A stretch of 40,588 bases of DNA from Deltaproteobacteria bacterium. GTDB lineage: Bacteria > Desulfobacterota > Desulfobacteria > Desulfobacterales > ETH-SRB1. A program made the position numbers and the translations under genes. The notes under the pieces are model-generated. The model had not been told where the DNA came from and ran no database searches. It was given only the letters and a program-made list of their open reading frames with translations. Every line of letters starts with the position of its first letter. Position 1 is the first letter of the stretch. Shown in pieces: positions 16,163 through 22,387 of this stretch. The stretch spans positions 1 through 40,588 of the forward strand of contig JAJSZT010000028.1 in assembly GCA_030272815.1 (NCBI GenBank), given 5' to 3'.

Positions 16163-16305
16163 GTGACTTCGTCAATTTCACTGGGCAGGAAGGTCGGAAG
16201 ATTAGAAGGTGAGGATATGGAAGGTACTGAATGGTGAAAGGTGAAAGCGAAAGGAAAGAACTGAAAAAGAAAAATATCAGACACGGATTTCACGGATTAA
16301 CACGG
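16163..16305. repeat. 137-bp duplicated segment, right copy
   Basis: Near-identical to 13936-14072, including the CACTGGGCAGGAAGGTCGGA core and the GGAAAGAACTGAAAAAGAAA run, and it joins composite repeat copy 3. It differs mainly by an extra GGTGAAA. Confidence 0.7.
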
Positions 16306-16382
16306 CCGGCATTCCATCCCGCTGGAGCGGGAAGAAAAATATAATCTGTGTAAATCCTGTGTTGCCGAAGGCGACCCGTGTC
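16280..16382. repeat. Composite GACACGGATT repeat, copy 3 (short)
   Basis: It has the start module GACACGGATTTCACGGATTA, the CCATCCCGCTGGAGCGGGA hairpin module and the end module (GTAAATCCTGTGTTGCC, then GACCCGTGTC). The internal modules found in copy 2 are missing. Confidence 0.65.
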
Positions 16383-16401
16383 AGAGAATATCCAAGGATC
16401 A

Positions 16402-16695
16402 CTATTTTAAGACCGAGTCCAAGTCTTTCTTAATATCCTCTGCGAGCCAATGCCTGACCAATGTCTGATAAGGGATAGACTTCATAGTAGCAAGCTTCTT
16501 GATTGCTTTAACATGAAGAGGATCGAGCTTAATAGTGATATTTTTAAGTTTCCTCTTACGCTTACCTGAAAGTATATCCTGGCGAAGACGCTCATCTATA
16601 GTAAAGGTAACCGACTCATCCAGGATTTCATCCAGGATATTTTCCTGGTCATAGTACTTAACCCATTTTTTTGGCAGCGCTTTTTGTTTTGTCAT
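16402..16695 (-). CDS. brnA: BrnA-like antitoxin
   Basis: A 97-residue ribbon-helix-helix-type antitoxin. The C-terminal part (NITIKLDPLHVKAIKKLATM, then SIPYQTLVRHWLAEDIKK) matches the DNA-binding region of BrnA/CopG antitoxins that pair with BrnT. The N-terminal half, KKWVKYYDQENILDEILDE, would contact the toxin. It starts two bases after the toxin stop, so the order is toxin then antitoxin, as usual for brnTA. It likely autorepresses the operon together with the toxin. Confidence 0.82.
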   Translation of the reverse strand: MTKQKALPKKWVKYYDQENILDEILDESVTFTIDERLRQDILSGKRKRKLKNITIKLDPLHVKAIKKLATMKSIPYQTLVRHWLAEDIKKDLDSVLK

Positions 16696-16697
16696 CT

Positions 16698-16994
16698 TTA
16701 TCTCCTGTGTTTCTTGTAATATTGAATTTCTGCTCGCTTCATGTCCCAGCCAGTGATGGGTCGAGCAATACCTTTGGGTTTAAGCTCGAAGACAATAGTC
16801 AGATACCTTCCTTCAGATGTTGGGCCAAAAACTGCATAATGTCCTTTTTTTGTCCGCCTGAAAAAAGGGTTGTTGGCAAAGACCTCTTCAGCCTCTTCCG
16901 GCGCTATGCCGTGACCAAGTTGAAGATGCAAGGCATTGCCCTCATCCCATTCGAAATCATTAATTCGCAAAATAGTCTCCTGTTTTGTGGTCAT
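16698..16994 (-). CDS. brnT: BrnT-family toxin
   Basis: A ribonuclease toxin of 98 residues from ATG 16994; an in-frame codon 33 bases upstream is less likely because the family begins shortly before INDFEWDEGN. The signatures FEWDEGNALHLQLGHGI, APEEAEEVFANNPFFRR and GRYLTIVFELK are standard for BrnT, a small RelE-fold enzyme. The catalytic arginine and lysine regions near the C-terminus (GWDMKRAEIQYYKK) are present. It is co-transcribed with brnA from a promoter just upstream. Confidence 0.85.
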   Translation of the reverse strand: MTTKQETILRINDFEWDEGNALHLQLGHGIAPEEAEEVFANNPFFRRTKKGHYAVFGPTSEGRYLTIVFELKPKGIARPITGWDMKRAEIQYYKKHRR

Positions 16995-16999
16995 ACATA

Positions 17000-17027
17000 G
17001 TATTACACAATTTTTTGGACTCGTCAA
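17000..17027 (-). promoter_or_regulatory. Candidate promoter of brnTA
   Basis: On the minus strand TTGACG (17022-17027) and TAATAC (17000-17005) are spaced by 16 bases and lie just before brnT. If used, the leader is only a few bases long. Confidence 0.4.
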
Positions 17028-17106
17028 GGATGAGCTTAGATTTTAAATTTTGAATGATGGAAGGGCGGCTGAGAGAATATGGAAGATTTTTTGGGAGAAT
17101 GTTTCA

Positions 17107-17274
17107 GACACGGATTTCACGGATTAACACGGTCGGCATTCCATCCCGCTGGAGCGGGAGGAAGGACAAGTTGCGAGGAAAGTGCTTAATTTCACGAAGA
17201 CCTGAGCATTCTGCCCGAAGGGCTTGGGTGTTGGGCTGTGTAATCTGTGTGTCGCTGCACAGGCGACCCGTGCC
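17107..17274. repeat. Composite GACACGGATT repeat, copy 4
   Basis: It has the start module, the CCATCCCGCTGGAGCGGGA hairpin, GAGCATTCTGCCCGAAGGGC and an end module (GTAATCTGTGTGTCGC, then GGCGACCCGTGCC). It fills most of the 344-bp gene-free stretch 16995-17338 between brnTA and the next toxin-antitoxin pair. Confidence 0.65.
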
Positions 17275-17338
17275 AAAAGATTTCAAGGGAATAGGCAGAG
17301 AGAAGAGTTAGATAGGGAAATTGCAGATTGGGGATTCA

Positions 17339-17638
17339 TTACGATGGTAGTTCTGCTGCGTCTAACCAGTCTTCCAATTCGACATTCAAGTACAAGTTTC
17401 TTGCTTTCAATTGGGTCAGGAATTCCCATGTGTCCCATTTCAGTTCTTTACAAACTTCCATTTGGCTCAACTCTTTCCTGACGTATTTGAGCAATAACCG
17501 GTCTTGCTTGTCGAGGGAGAATCCTTTCCGTAGAACTTCTCGTAAATAGGCCGAACGATCCAACTTCGACTCCTGAACAAATCGGTCGATCTCATTTAAA
17601 AGGTCTTCCGGTATCCTTATGGTTGTTGGTTTTCCCAT
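17339..17638 (-). CDS. Ribbon-helix-helix/UPF0175-like antitoxin
   Basis: A 99-residue protein with an N-terminal ribbon-helix-helix domain (KPTTIRIPEDLLNEIDRFVQ, then LDRSAYLREVLRKG). The C-terminal UPF0175-like part is KELSQMEVCKELKWDTWEFL, ending LNVELEDWLDAAELPS. The architecture fits an antitoxin that represses its own operon and masks the DUF3368-type PIN toxin encoded upstream. Its start lies 47 bases inside the toxin gene, an overlap larger than usual, after a GAGGAAAA ribosome binding site. Confidence 0.8.
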   Translation of the reverse strand: MGKPTTIRIPEDLLNEIDRFVQESKLDRSAYLREVLRKGFSLDKQDRLLLKYVRKELSQMEVCKELKWDTWEFLTQLKARNLYLNVELEDWLDAAELPS

Positions 17639-18137
17639 TTTTTTCCTCCATTAGTGAGACCAACGCATCAGCTATGATCTCAGGTGAATATCTTCCGATC
17701 TTGCTGAGCTTTTCGAGGGACTCACGTGCCTTCTTGAATGATATTTTCTGTAATCTAAACAACTCAACGACGATCTTAGGAGTGACGATAAACGGGACAT
17801 TAAAGAACCTTGCGGCCTTGATCGCCTTTCCGTCATCCGTGGCAAACAGTGACCTTCCCAGTTTTATCGCTAACAGCAAGGCATCTTCTTCCCCCTTGTG
17901 AAGCGATATAGGCAGAGTAAGCCTGTCACTGCCATGGCTTTGAACTTTTATTGCTCCTTTTGACGTCAGGTCTGAAATCAAGGCGGCATCAGGATAATTT
18001 TTGACCAAATCTTCTGAGGCCACCTCGATGTTCACGGATTTTGGCACAATGACATCAAACAAGTCACAGACAATCTCCAATAAACTACATTTTGCCAATA
18101 AAATGAGTGCGCTACTATCAGCCACCATCTGAGCCAT
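17592..18137 (-). CDS. PIN-domain toxin, DUF3368-like
   Basis: A PIN-fold nuclease of 181 residues. MVADSSALILLAKCSLLEIV carries the first aspartate, LHKGEEDALLLAIKLG the conserved glutamates, and LFATDDGKAIKAARFFNVPF the paired aspartates, all as in DUF3368 toxins. The C-terminal extension FKKARESLEKLSKIGRYSPE is typical of the family. The ATG at 18137 is chosen because AAAGGA lies just ahead and the PIN strand follows within four residues; a longer frame upstream has no ribosome binding site. It is transcribed from a near-consensus promoter and overlaps its antitoxin. Confidence 0.82.
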   Translation of the reverse strand: MAQMVADSSALILLAKCSLLEIVCDLFDVIVPKSVNIEVASEDLVKNYPDAALISDLTSKGAIKVQSHGSDRLTLPISLHKGEEDALLLAIKLGRSLFATDDGKAIKAARFFNVPFIVTPKIVVELFRLQKISFKKARESLEKLSKIGRYSPEIIADALVSLMEEKNGKTNNHKDTGRPFK

Positions 18138-18167
18138 TGATATATCCTTTGTACACATTTCAAATAA

Positions 18168-18196
18168 ATTATATACGAGAAGTGCTGGATTGTCAA
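18168..18196 (-). promoter_or_regulatory. Near-perfect sigma70 promoter of the PIN/RHH pair
   Basis: Minus-strand TTGACA (18191-18196), a 17-base spacer and TATAAT (18168-18173) match the consensus exactly. The predicted transcript starts about 20-25 bases before the toxin ATG. Confidence 0.75.
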
Positions 18197-18241
18197 AAAA
18201 ATGTTCAGACACAGATTGCAAGGAAGGGGTCGAAACTTTAC

Positions 18242-18613
18242 ATGATGAAGTATCAAGAGCTGACTCATCAAGTCATTGACGCTGCTTATAGCGTGCACAA
18301 AATCTTAGGGTATGGGTTTTTGGAAAAGGTCTATCAGAATGCACTGTTGATTGAACTCACGAAAAGAGGGATTCGGGCCGAGAAAGAGAGACCTCTAAAG
18401 ATACATTATGAATCTGAAATCGTTGGGGATTATGTTTGTGATATTGTGGTGGAAGATAAAGTCATATTGGAATTAAAAGCTGTCAAAGAAATCAATGAGA
18501 TTCATGAAGTTCAGTTGGTTAATTATCTGAAGGGTACAGGGATTGAAGTGGGATTGTTGATTAATTTTGGGCCTTCAGTTCAGGTCAAGAGGAAAGTGCT
18601 CGATTCTGCATGA
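18242..18613 (+). CDS. GxxExxY protein
   Basis: A 123-residue protein of the GxxExxY family (PF13366). It contains the naming motif within LGYGFLEKVYQNAL, then RPLKIHYESEIVGDYVCDIV and ILELKAVKEINEIHEVQLVN, where the D-x-ExK-like pattern suggests a PD-(D/E)XK nuclease-like fold. Two adjacent ATG codons (18242 and 18245) could start it. The cellular role of the family is not settled; copies are often scattered among repeats and mobile genes. It is on the strand opposite the neighbouring toxin-antitoxin pair. Confidence 0.85.
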   Translation: MMKYQELTHQVIDAAYSVHKILGYGFLEKVYQNALLIELTKRGIRAEKERPLKIHYESEIVGDYVCDIVVEDKVILELKAVKEINEIHEVQLVNYLKGTGIEVGLLINFGPSVQVKRKVLDSA

Positions 18614-18641
18614 ACTGGCGGAAAAAAAGAAAAAGTATTTA

Positions 18642-18777
18642 GACACGGATTGCACGGATTAACACGGTCTGCCCGAAGGGCTTGGGTGTTGTAAGAATTT
18701 GCTTTACGAAATTCTTACAACGGACAAAGGAAAGAATAAACCGTGTAAATCCTGTGTCGCCATCGGCGACCCGTGTC
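18642..18777. repeat. Composite GACACGGATT repeat, copy 5
   Basis: It has the start module (GACACGGATTGCACGGATTA), CTGCCCGAAGGGCTTGGGTG and the end module GTAAATCCTGTGTCGCC, then GACCCGTGTC. A 13-bp-stem hairpin (18688-18721) is nested in the middle. A partial sixth copy starts at 18793. Together they occupy the first part of the 548-bp stretch 18614-19161. Confidence 0.6.
18688..18721. other. Hairpin nested in composite repeat copy 5
   Basis: GTTGTAAGAATTT pairs perfectly with AAATTCTTACAAC over 13 bp, with an 8-base loop. No T tract follows, so it is not a standard terminator. Confidence 0.5.
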
Positions 18778-18805
18778 AGAGGATATCTTTTAGACACGGA
18801 TTTCC

Positions 18806-19029
18806 TCAGTACGACCTCCCGGACCTACGGGGCAGGCACTGATAATGATTTGCCGAAAGAAGTCTATCAGAAGACACAGGAGATATTTAAGTGGCTTTAT
18901 CAACAAATAAATTACTGGTTTCGCGGTAGATCCTACATGGAAAATATGCAGTACCTTTCTCGCTTTGCGGCATCTCATAACAGCTTAATAAAAGTGTTGC
19001 CATTTACTTGTGAAGAATATAAAAAATGA
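18806..19029 (+). other. Possible gene fragment within the island
   Basis: An open frame beginning inside repeat sequence reads PKEVYQKTQEIFKWLYQQIN, then WFRGRSYMENMQYLSRFA, and ends with a natural stop. Its composition looks coding, unlike the repeat-derived part upstream, but it has no credible start and I do not recognise a family. It may be the 3' end of a lost gene. Confidence 0.3.
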
Positions 19030-19144
19030 ATAAGAGAACTTTTCTGGCAGGTATTGTAAAGACCGGCCGCAAATATCACCTAAAACCTGTATAAACAATC
19101 TTGATAATTTTGAAGAATATTTCAGGCACGGATTAACACTAAGT

Positions 19145-19174
19145 AAACAGGAAATAGATAAGTGAAAGTTCCAT
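19145..19174 (+). repeat. Right copy of the 30-bp island-flanking repeat
   Basis: It matches 12611-12640 at 29 of 30 positions and contains the AGGAAATAGATAAGTGAAAG start region of the aminotransferase gene, including its GTG at 19162. Confidence 0.75.
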
Positions 19175-20283
19175 TTCTTAATCTAACGGCCCAGTATAGA
19201 CCGATTAAAGACGAGATTGCCGCAGCTTTGCAGGAGGTCTTAGACACAAATGCCTTTGCAGGCGGCCGGAAGGTGGAGAGGTTTGAGAATGTTTTCGCCC
19301 CGTTCTGCCAGACAGGACATGCCATCGGAGTCGGCAGTGGAACAGATGCTCTCTGGATGGCGCTCCTGGGCTTGGGAATAGGGGATGGGGATGCGGTGAT
19401 TGTGCCGGTAAATACGTTTATCGCAACTGCTGAAGCCGTGTCGTTCGCCGGAACTCTTCCTCTGTTTGTTGATTGCGACGAGTACTACAATATCGACACA
19501 GCTAAGCTGCAAAAAACACTATCCGCTATGAGCTATGAGCAAAGGGCTCGGCTGAAAGCCGTAATTCCTGTGCATTTGTATGGTCAAATGGCAAATATGG
19601 ATGAGATTATGGCGCTGGCTGGAGAGTATGGCCTTGCCGTGATTGAAGATGCCTGCCAGGCTCACGGGGCTGAATATAAAGGACGTCGTGCGGGTTCCAT
19701 CGGCGATGCAGGATGTTTCAGTTTTTATCCGGGGAAAAACTTGGGCGCTTATGGAGAGGCAGGCGCTATTGTGACCAATAATGCTGAACTGGCTGCAAAA
19801 CTTCGAATGTTCCGTGATCACGGCCAGCAAAAGAAATACTATCATTCAATAATAGGCTGGAATGCGCGCATGGACGGCTTTCAGGGCGCGGTGCTTGCTA
19901 CCAAACTGAAATATTTGGATGAATGGACAAAAAAAAGACGGCAAAATGCACTGCTCTATAATGAACTGCTTGCAGGAGTCGATGGTATCCAAACGCCAAA
20001 GGAGATGCCGCATACATCTTCTGTTTATCATCTTTATGTTATTCAGTCGGATGATCGAGATGGATTGCAACACTATCTTGAGCAGAACGGAGTTGCGACG
20101 GGACTGCATTACCCGGTTCCTTTACATCTGCAAGAGGCTTACAGTGGCCTGGGATATGAGAAAGGAGATTTCCCTGTGGCTGAGAAGGCGGCGAAGAGAA
20201 TTTTGTCTTTGCCCATGTTTCCGGAGTTGACGGAGGCACAGATAGGCTATGTATGTGATAAGATATCAGAATTTAGAAGATGA
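19162..20283 (+). CDS. DegT/DnrJ/EryC1/StrS aminotransferase, WbpE-like
   Basis: A 373-residue PLP-dependent sugar aminotransferase that would transfer an amino group from glutamate to a keto group on a nucleotide sugar in the cytoplasm. GSGTDALWMALLGLGIG binds phosphate, VIEDACQAHGA (Asp163) contacts the pyridine nitrogen, and FSFYPGKNLGAYGEAGAI provides the Schiff-base Lys192. With the acetyltransferase and oxidoreductase genes downstream it fits the WbpE/WlbC step that makes a 3-amino group on the way to diacetamido-uronic acid. Other 3-amino sugars are possible. The GTG start follows AGGAAAT and lies in the 30-bp repeat at the island edge. Confidence 0.88.
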   Translation: MKVPFLNLTAQYRPIKDEIAAALQEVLDTNAFAGGRKVERFENVFAPFCQTGHAIGVGSGTDALWMALLGLGIGDGDAVIVPVNTFIATAEAVSFAGTLPLFVDCDEYYNIDTAKLQKTLSAMSYEQRARLKAVIPVHLYGQMANMDEIMALAGEYGLAVIEDACQAHGAEYKGRRAGSIGDAGCFSFYPGKNLGAYGEAGAIVTNNAELAAKLRMFRDHGQQKKYYHSIIGWNARMDGFQGAVLATKLKYLDEWTKKRRQNALLYNELLAGVDGIQTPKEMPHTSSVYHLYVIQSDDRDGLQHYLEQNGVATGLHYPVPLHLQEAYSGLGYEKGDFPVAEKAAKRILSLPMFPELTEAQIGYVCDKISEFRR

Positions 20284-20295
20284 GAAGATTGGAAG

Positions 20296-20679
20296 ATGAG
20301 AAGGAAGAAGGATATAAAGCATTTTCGTGATCTGGAAGTTTATAGGCGTGCTTTTGAGGCAGCAATGGCAATATTTCAGATGACTAAAGAATTTCCTGCT
20401 GAGGAAAAATATTCATTAGTAGACCAGATAAGAAGGGCTTCTCGTTCTGTTTGTGCCAACATTGCGGAAGCTTGGAGAAAAAGGCGATATATTGCAGTTT
20501 TTAAAAACAAAATGACTGATTCCATGCAGGAAGCATCAGAAACACAATGCTGGTTGGAATTCAGTCAGGCTTGTCACTATGTAGAAGACACAACTTTTAA
20601 CAATCTCGATGACGAATATGAACAAATCATCGCAATGTTAAATTCCATGGAAAGGAATGCCGACAAGTTCTGTTTCTAA
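20296..20679 (+). CDS. Four-helix-bundle protein (S23 / 23S rRNA IVS type)
   Basis: A 127-residue helical protein of the TIGR02436 family: KHFRDLEVYRRAFEAAMAIF, then FPAEEKYSLVDQIRRASRSV, CANIAEAWRKRR and ASETQCWLEFSQACHY. These are the standard conserved elements of the pentameric bundle. Such genes occur in 23S rRNA intervening sequences and as free-standing copies in polysaccharide loci and between repeats. Its function here is unknown. It interrupts the aminotransferase-acetyltransferase gene order and is flanked by AAGATTGGAAGATGAGAAG and TTCTAATCTTCTG repeats, which suggests it arrived as a mobile cassette. Confidence 0.85.
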   Translation: MRRKKDIKHFRDLEVYRRAFEAAMAIFQMTKEFPAEEKYSLVDQIRRASRSVCANIAEAWRKRRYIAVFKNKMTDSMQEASETQCWLEFSQACHYVEDTTFNNLDDEYEQIIAMLNSMERNADKFCF

Positions 20680-20747
20680 TCACCTTACGCTCTCATCTTC
20701 CGATTTTCTAATCTTCTGCTCTTCTAACCTTCTGCTTTGAGGTAAAT

Positions 20748-21224
20748 ATGAAAGGTCTAAATATAATCACCCCGGATGTGAAGCTGGGCAACAACGTGGT
20801 CATCCATAATTTTGTCAACCTTTACGGGTGTGAGATCGGCGATGAAACCAGGATAGGAGCCTTTGTGGAGATTCAGAAGAATGCCAGGATAGGAAAACGT
20901 TGCAAGATCCAGAGCCATACCTTCATTTGTGAAGGAGTTACCATTGAGGATGAAGTCATGATCTCCCATGGGGTGGTGTTCATCAACGACCGCGATCCCT
21001 CGGCAGTCGCGCCTGGTAGTTCTTTGAAAACCGAGGCGGATTGGGTCTGCATACCCACGATAGTAAAGAAACGGGCTGCTATCGGGTCCAACGCTACGGT
21101 CATGTGTGGGGTAACCATTGGTGAGGAGGCTCTGGTAGGGGCAGGGGCCGTTGTCACGAAGGATGTGCCACCAAATACGATTGTAGTGGGAAATCCCGCA
21201 AAGGTAATTAGAGAGAGAAACTAA
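20748..21224 (+). CDS. Hexapeptide-repeat N-acetyltransferase, WbpD-like
   Basis: A 158-residue left-handed beta-helix acyltransferase. Isoleucine/valine-patch hexapeptides run from residue 8 (ITPDVKLGNNVVIHNFVNLY) to the C-terminal GVTIGEEALVGAGAVVTKDV and VVGNPAKVI. MISHGVVFINDRDP carries the catalytic-region histidine and a loop typical of WbpD/WlbB enzymes, which acetylate the 3-amino group of a UDP-uronic acid from acetyl-CoA. It trims as a trimer in the cytoplasm. A GAGGTAAAT ribosome binding site precedes the ATG. The neighbouring aminotransferase and oxidoreductase support this role. Confidence 0.87.
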   Translation: MKGLNIITPDVKLGNNVVIHNFVNLYGCEIGDETRIGAFVEIQKNARIGKRCKIQSHTFICEGVTIEDEVMISHGVVFINDRDPSAVAPGSSLKTEADWVCIPTIVKKRAAIGSNATVMCGVTIGEEALVGAGAVVTKDVPPNTIVVGNPAKVIRERN

Positions 21225-21266
21225 TTAACCATTCCCCGGCCTCATGGTCGGCAAGGAAGAAGATCT

Positions 21267-22292
21267 ATGTTAAAAGTCGGTGTCATTGGATGCGGTCATT
21301 GGGGGCCAAACTTGATCAGAAATTTCACCCAATTGAGAAGGAGTGACGTCGTGCTTGTGGCGGATCTGGATGAAGCGCGTTTGAAACATATGAAAGGGCT
21401 TTATCCCACTATTGAAACTACAAAAGATTACAGGGACATTATTGCCGATCCTGAAATCGACATCGTAACGATCGCAACCCCGGTTCATACCCATTACAAA
21501 CTTGCTTCAGAGGCGCTCTTCGCTCAAAAGCACGTATTTGTTGAAAAGCCGATTACAGCCTCTGCCAAGGAAGCGAAGGCATTGATTGTGCTTTCAGAAA
21601 AGCATCAACGGAAATTGATGGTAGGTCATACTTTTGTGTACACAACGGCAGTGCGAAAAATGAAGGAGATCATTGATTCCGGTGAACTGGGAAAAGTATA
21701 TTACATTAATTCCCAGAGGTTGAACCTCGGGCTTTTTCAGCAGGACATCAACGTTCTCTGGGATCTGGCCCCTCATGATATTTCAATAGTCCTGTATCTT
21801 TTGGATCAGGAACCACAAACTGTGAGCGCCGTGGGCGCATCACATATTAACCCGTCTGTTGAAGATGTTGCGGTATTAACGATGAAATTTTCTGACAGTC
21901 TTCTTGCTTTCATCCAGACAAGTTGGCTCGATCCTGATAAAATCAGAAAAATGACGGTAGTGGGCAGCAAGAAGATGATGGTCTACGATGATGTCCAGCC
22001 CACGGAGAAGATCAGGATTTATGACAAGGGAGTTGAAGGGCCAAAGCTCTACGATACATACACCGAGTTTCACTATTCATATAAGTACGGAGACATCATC
22101 ATCCCTAAAATCGAAGGCACCGAACCGCTTCGTACGGAGCTGAACCATTTTATCGACTGCATTCTGAGCAATAAGGAACCGGTCAGCAATGGCAGAAGCG
22201 GGCTTTACGTTGTAAAAATTCTCGAAGCGGCTCAAAAGTCGCTGGATAAAGGTAACAATCAAGTACCCATCGCAGAGGATCATGGCTTGTGA
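21267..22292 (+). CDS. Gfo/Idh/MocA-family oxidoreductase, WbpB-like
   Basis: A 341-residue NAD-dependent sugar oxidoreductase. The N-terminal Rossmann motif is GVIGCGHWGPNLIRNF (residues 5-20), and the HVFVEKPITASA segment (EKP at 93-95) is diagnostic of the family. DLAPHDISIVLYLL (His170) supplies the active-site histidine. It would oxidise C3 of a nucleotide-linked uronic acid, giving the keto group used by the aminotransferase, as in WbpB/WlbA. The UDP-GlcNAc 6-dehydrogenase (WbpA) that normally starts this pathway is not in the window. The substrate is inferred from the gene set. Confidence 0.88.
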   Translation: MLKVGVIGCGHWGPNLIRNFTQLRRSDVVLVADLDEARLKHMKGLYPTIETTKDYRDIIADPEIDIVTIATPVHTHYKLASEALFAQKHVFVEKPITASAKEAKALIVLSEKHQRKLMVGHTFVYTTAVRKMKEIIDSGELGKVYYINSQRLNLGLFQQDINVLWDLAPHDISIVLYLLDQEPQTVSAVGASHINPSVEDVAVLTMKFSDSLLAFIQTSWLDPDKIRKMTVVGSKKMMVYDDVQPTEKIRIYDKGVEGPKLYDTYTEFHYSYKYGDIIIPKIEGTEPLRTELNHFIDCILSNKEPVSNGRSGLYVVKILEAAQKSLDKGNNQVPIAEDHGL

Positions 22293-22387
22293 CGCTTGAA
22301 GCAGAGGACCCCATAATTCTCCTCTACCTTCTGCTTTTTTCAACCGTGAACCGATAACTGTAAACCGTGAACGGTTACGCATAACTT

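Noticed and set aside
15876-16181. Open frames across the GCTGGAAT repeats giving repetitive proline/serine/glutamine protein
   Set aside because: They are produced by the tandem DNA repeat itself, with no start signals and no conserved sequence.
17200-17280. GTTGGGC near repeat ends, which resembles an integron attC core site, with toxin-antitoxin genes as cassettes
   Set aside because: No paired RYYYAAC/GTTRRRY arms with the expected spacing are present, the modules and repeats do not follow a cassette layout, and no integrase is visible. The match is likely chance.
18107-18241. Longer start for the GxxExxY protein
   Set aside because: The extra N-terminal residues overlap the promoter and start of the opposite-strand PIN toxin and are not like the family.
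13795-18667. Spaced GACACGGATT repeats as a CRISPR array
   Set aside because: Spacing is irregular (hundreds to thousands of bases), genes lie between copies, and no cas genes are present.
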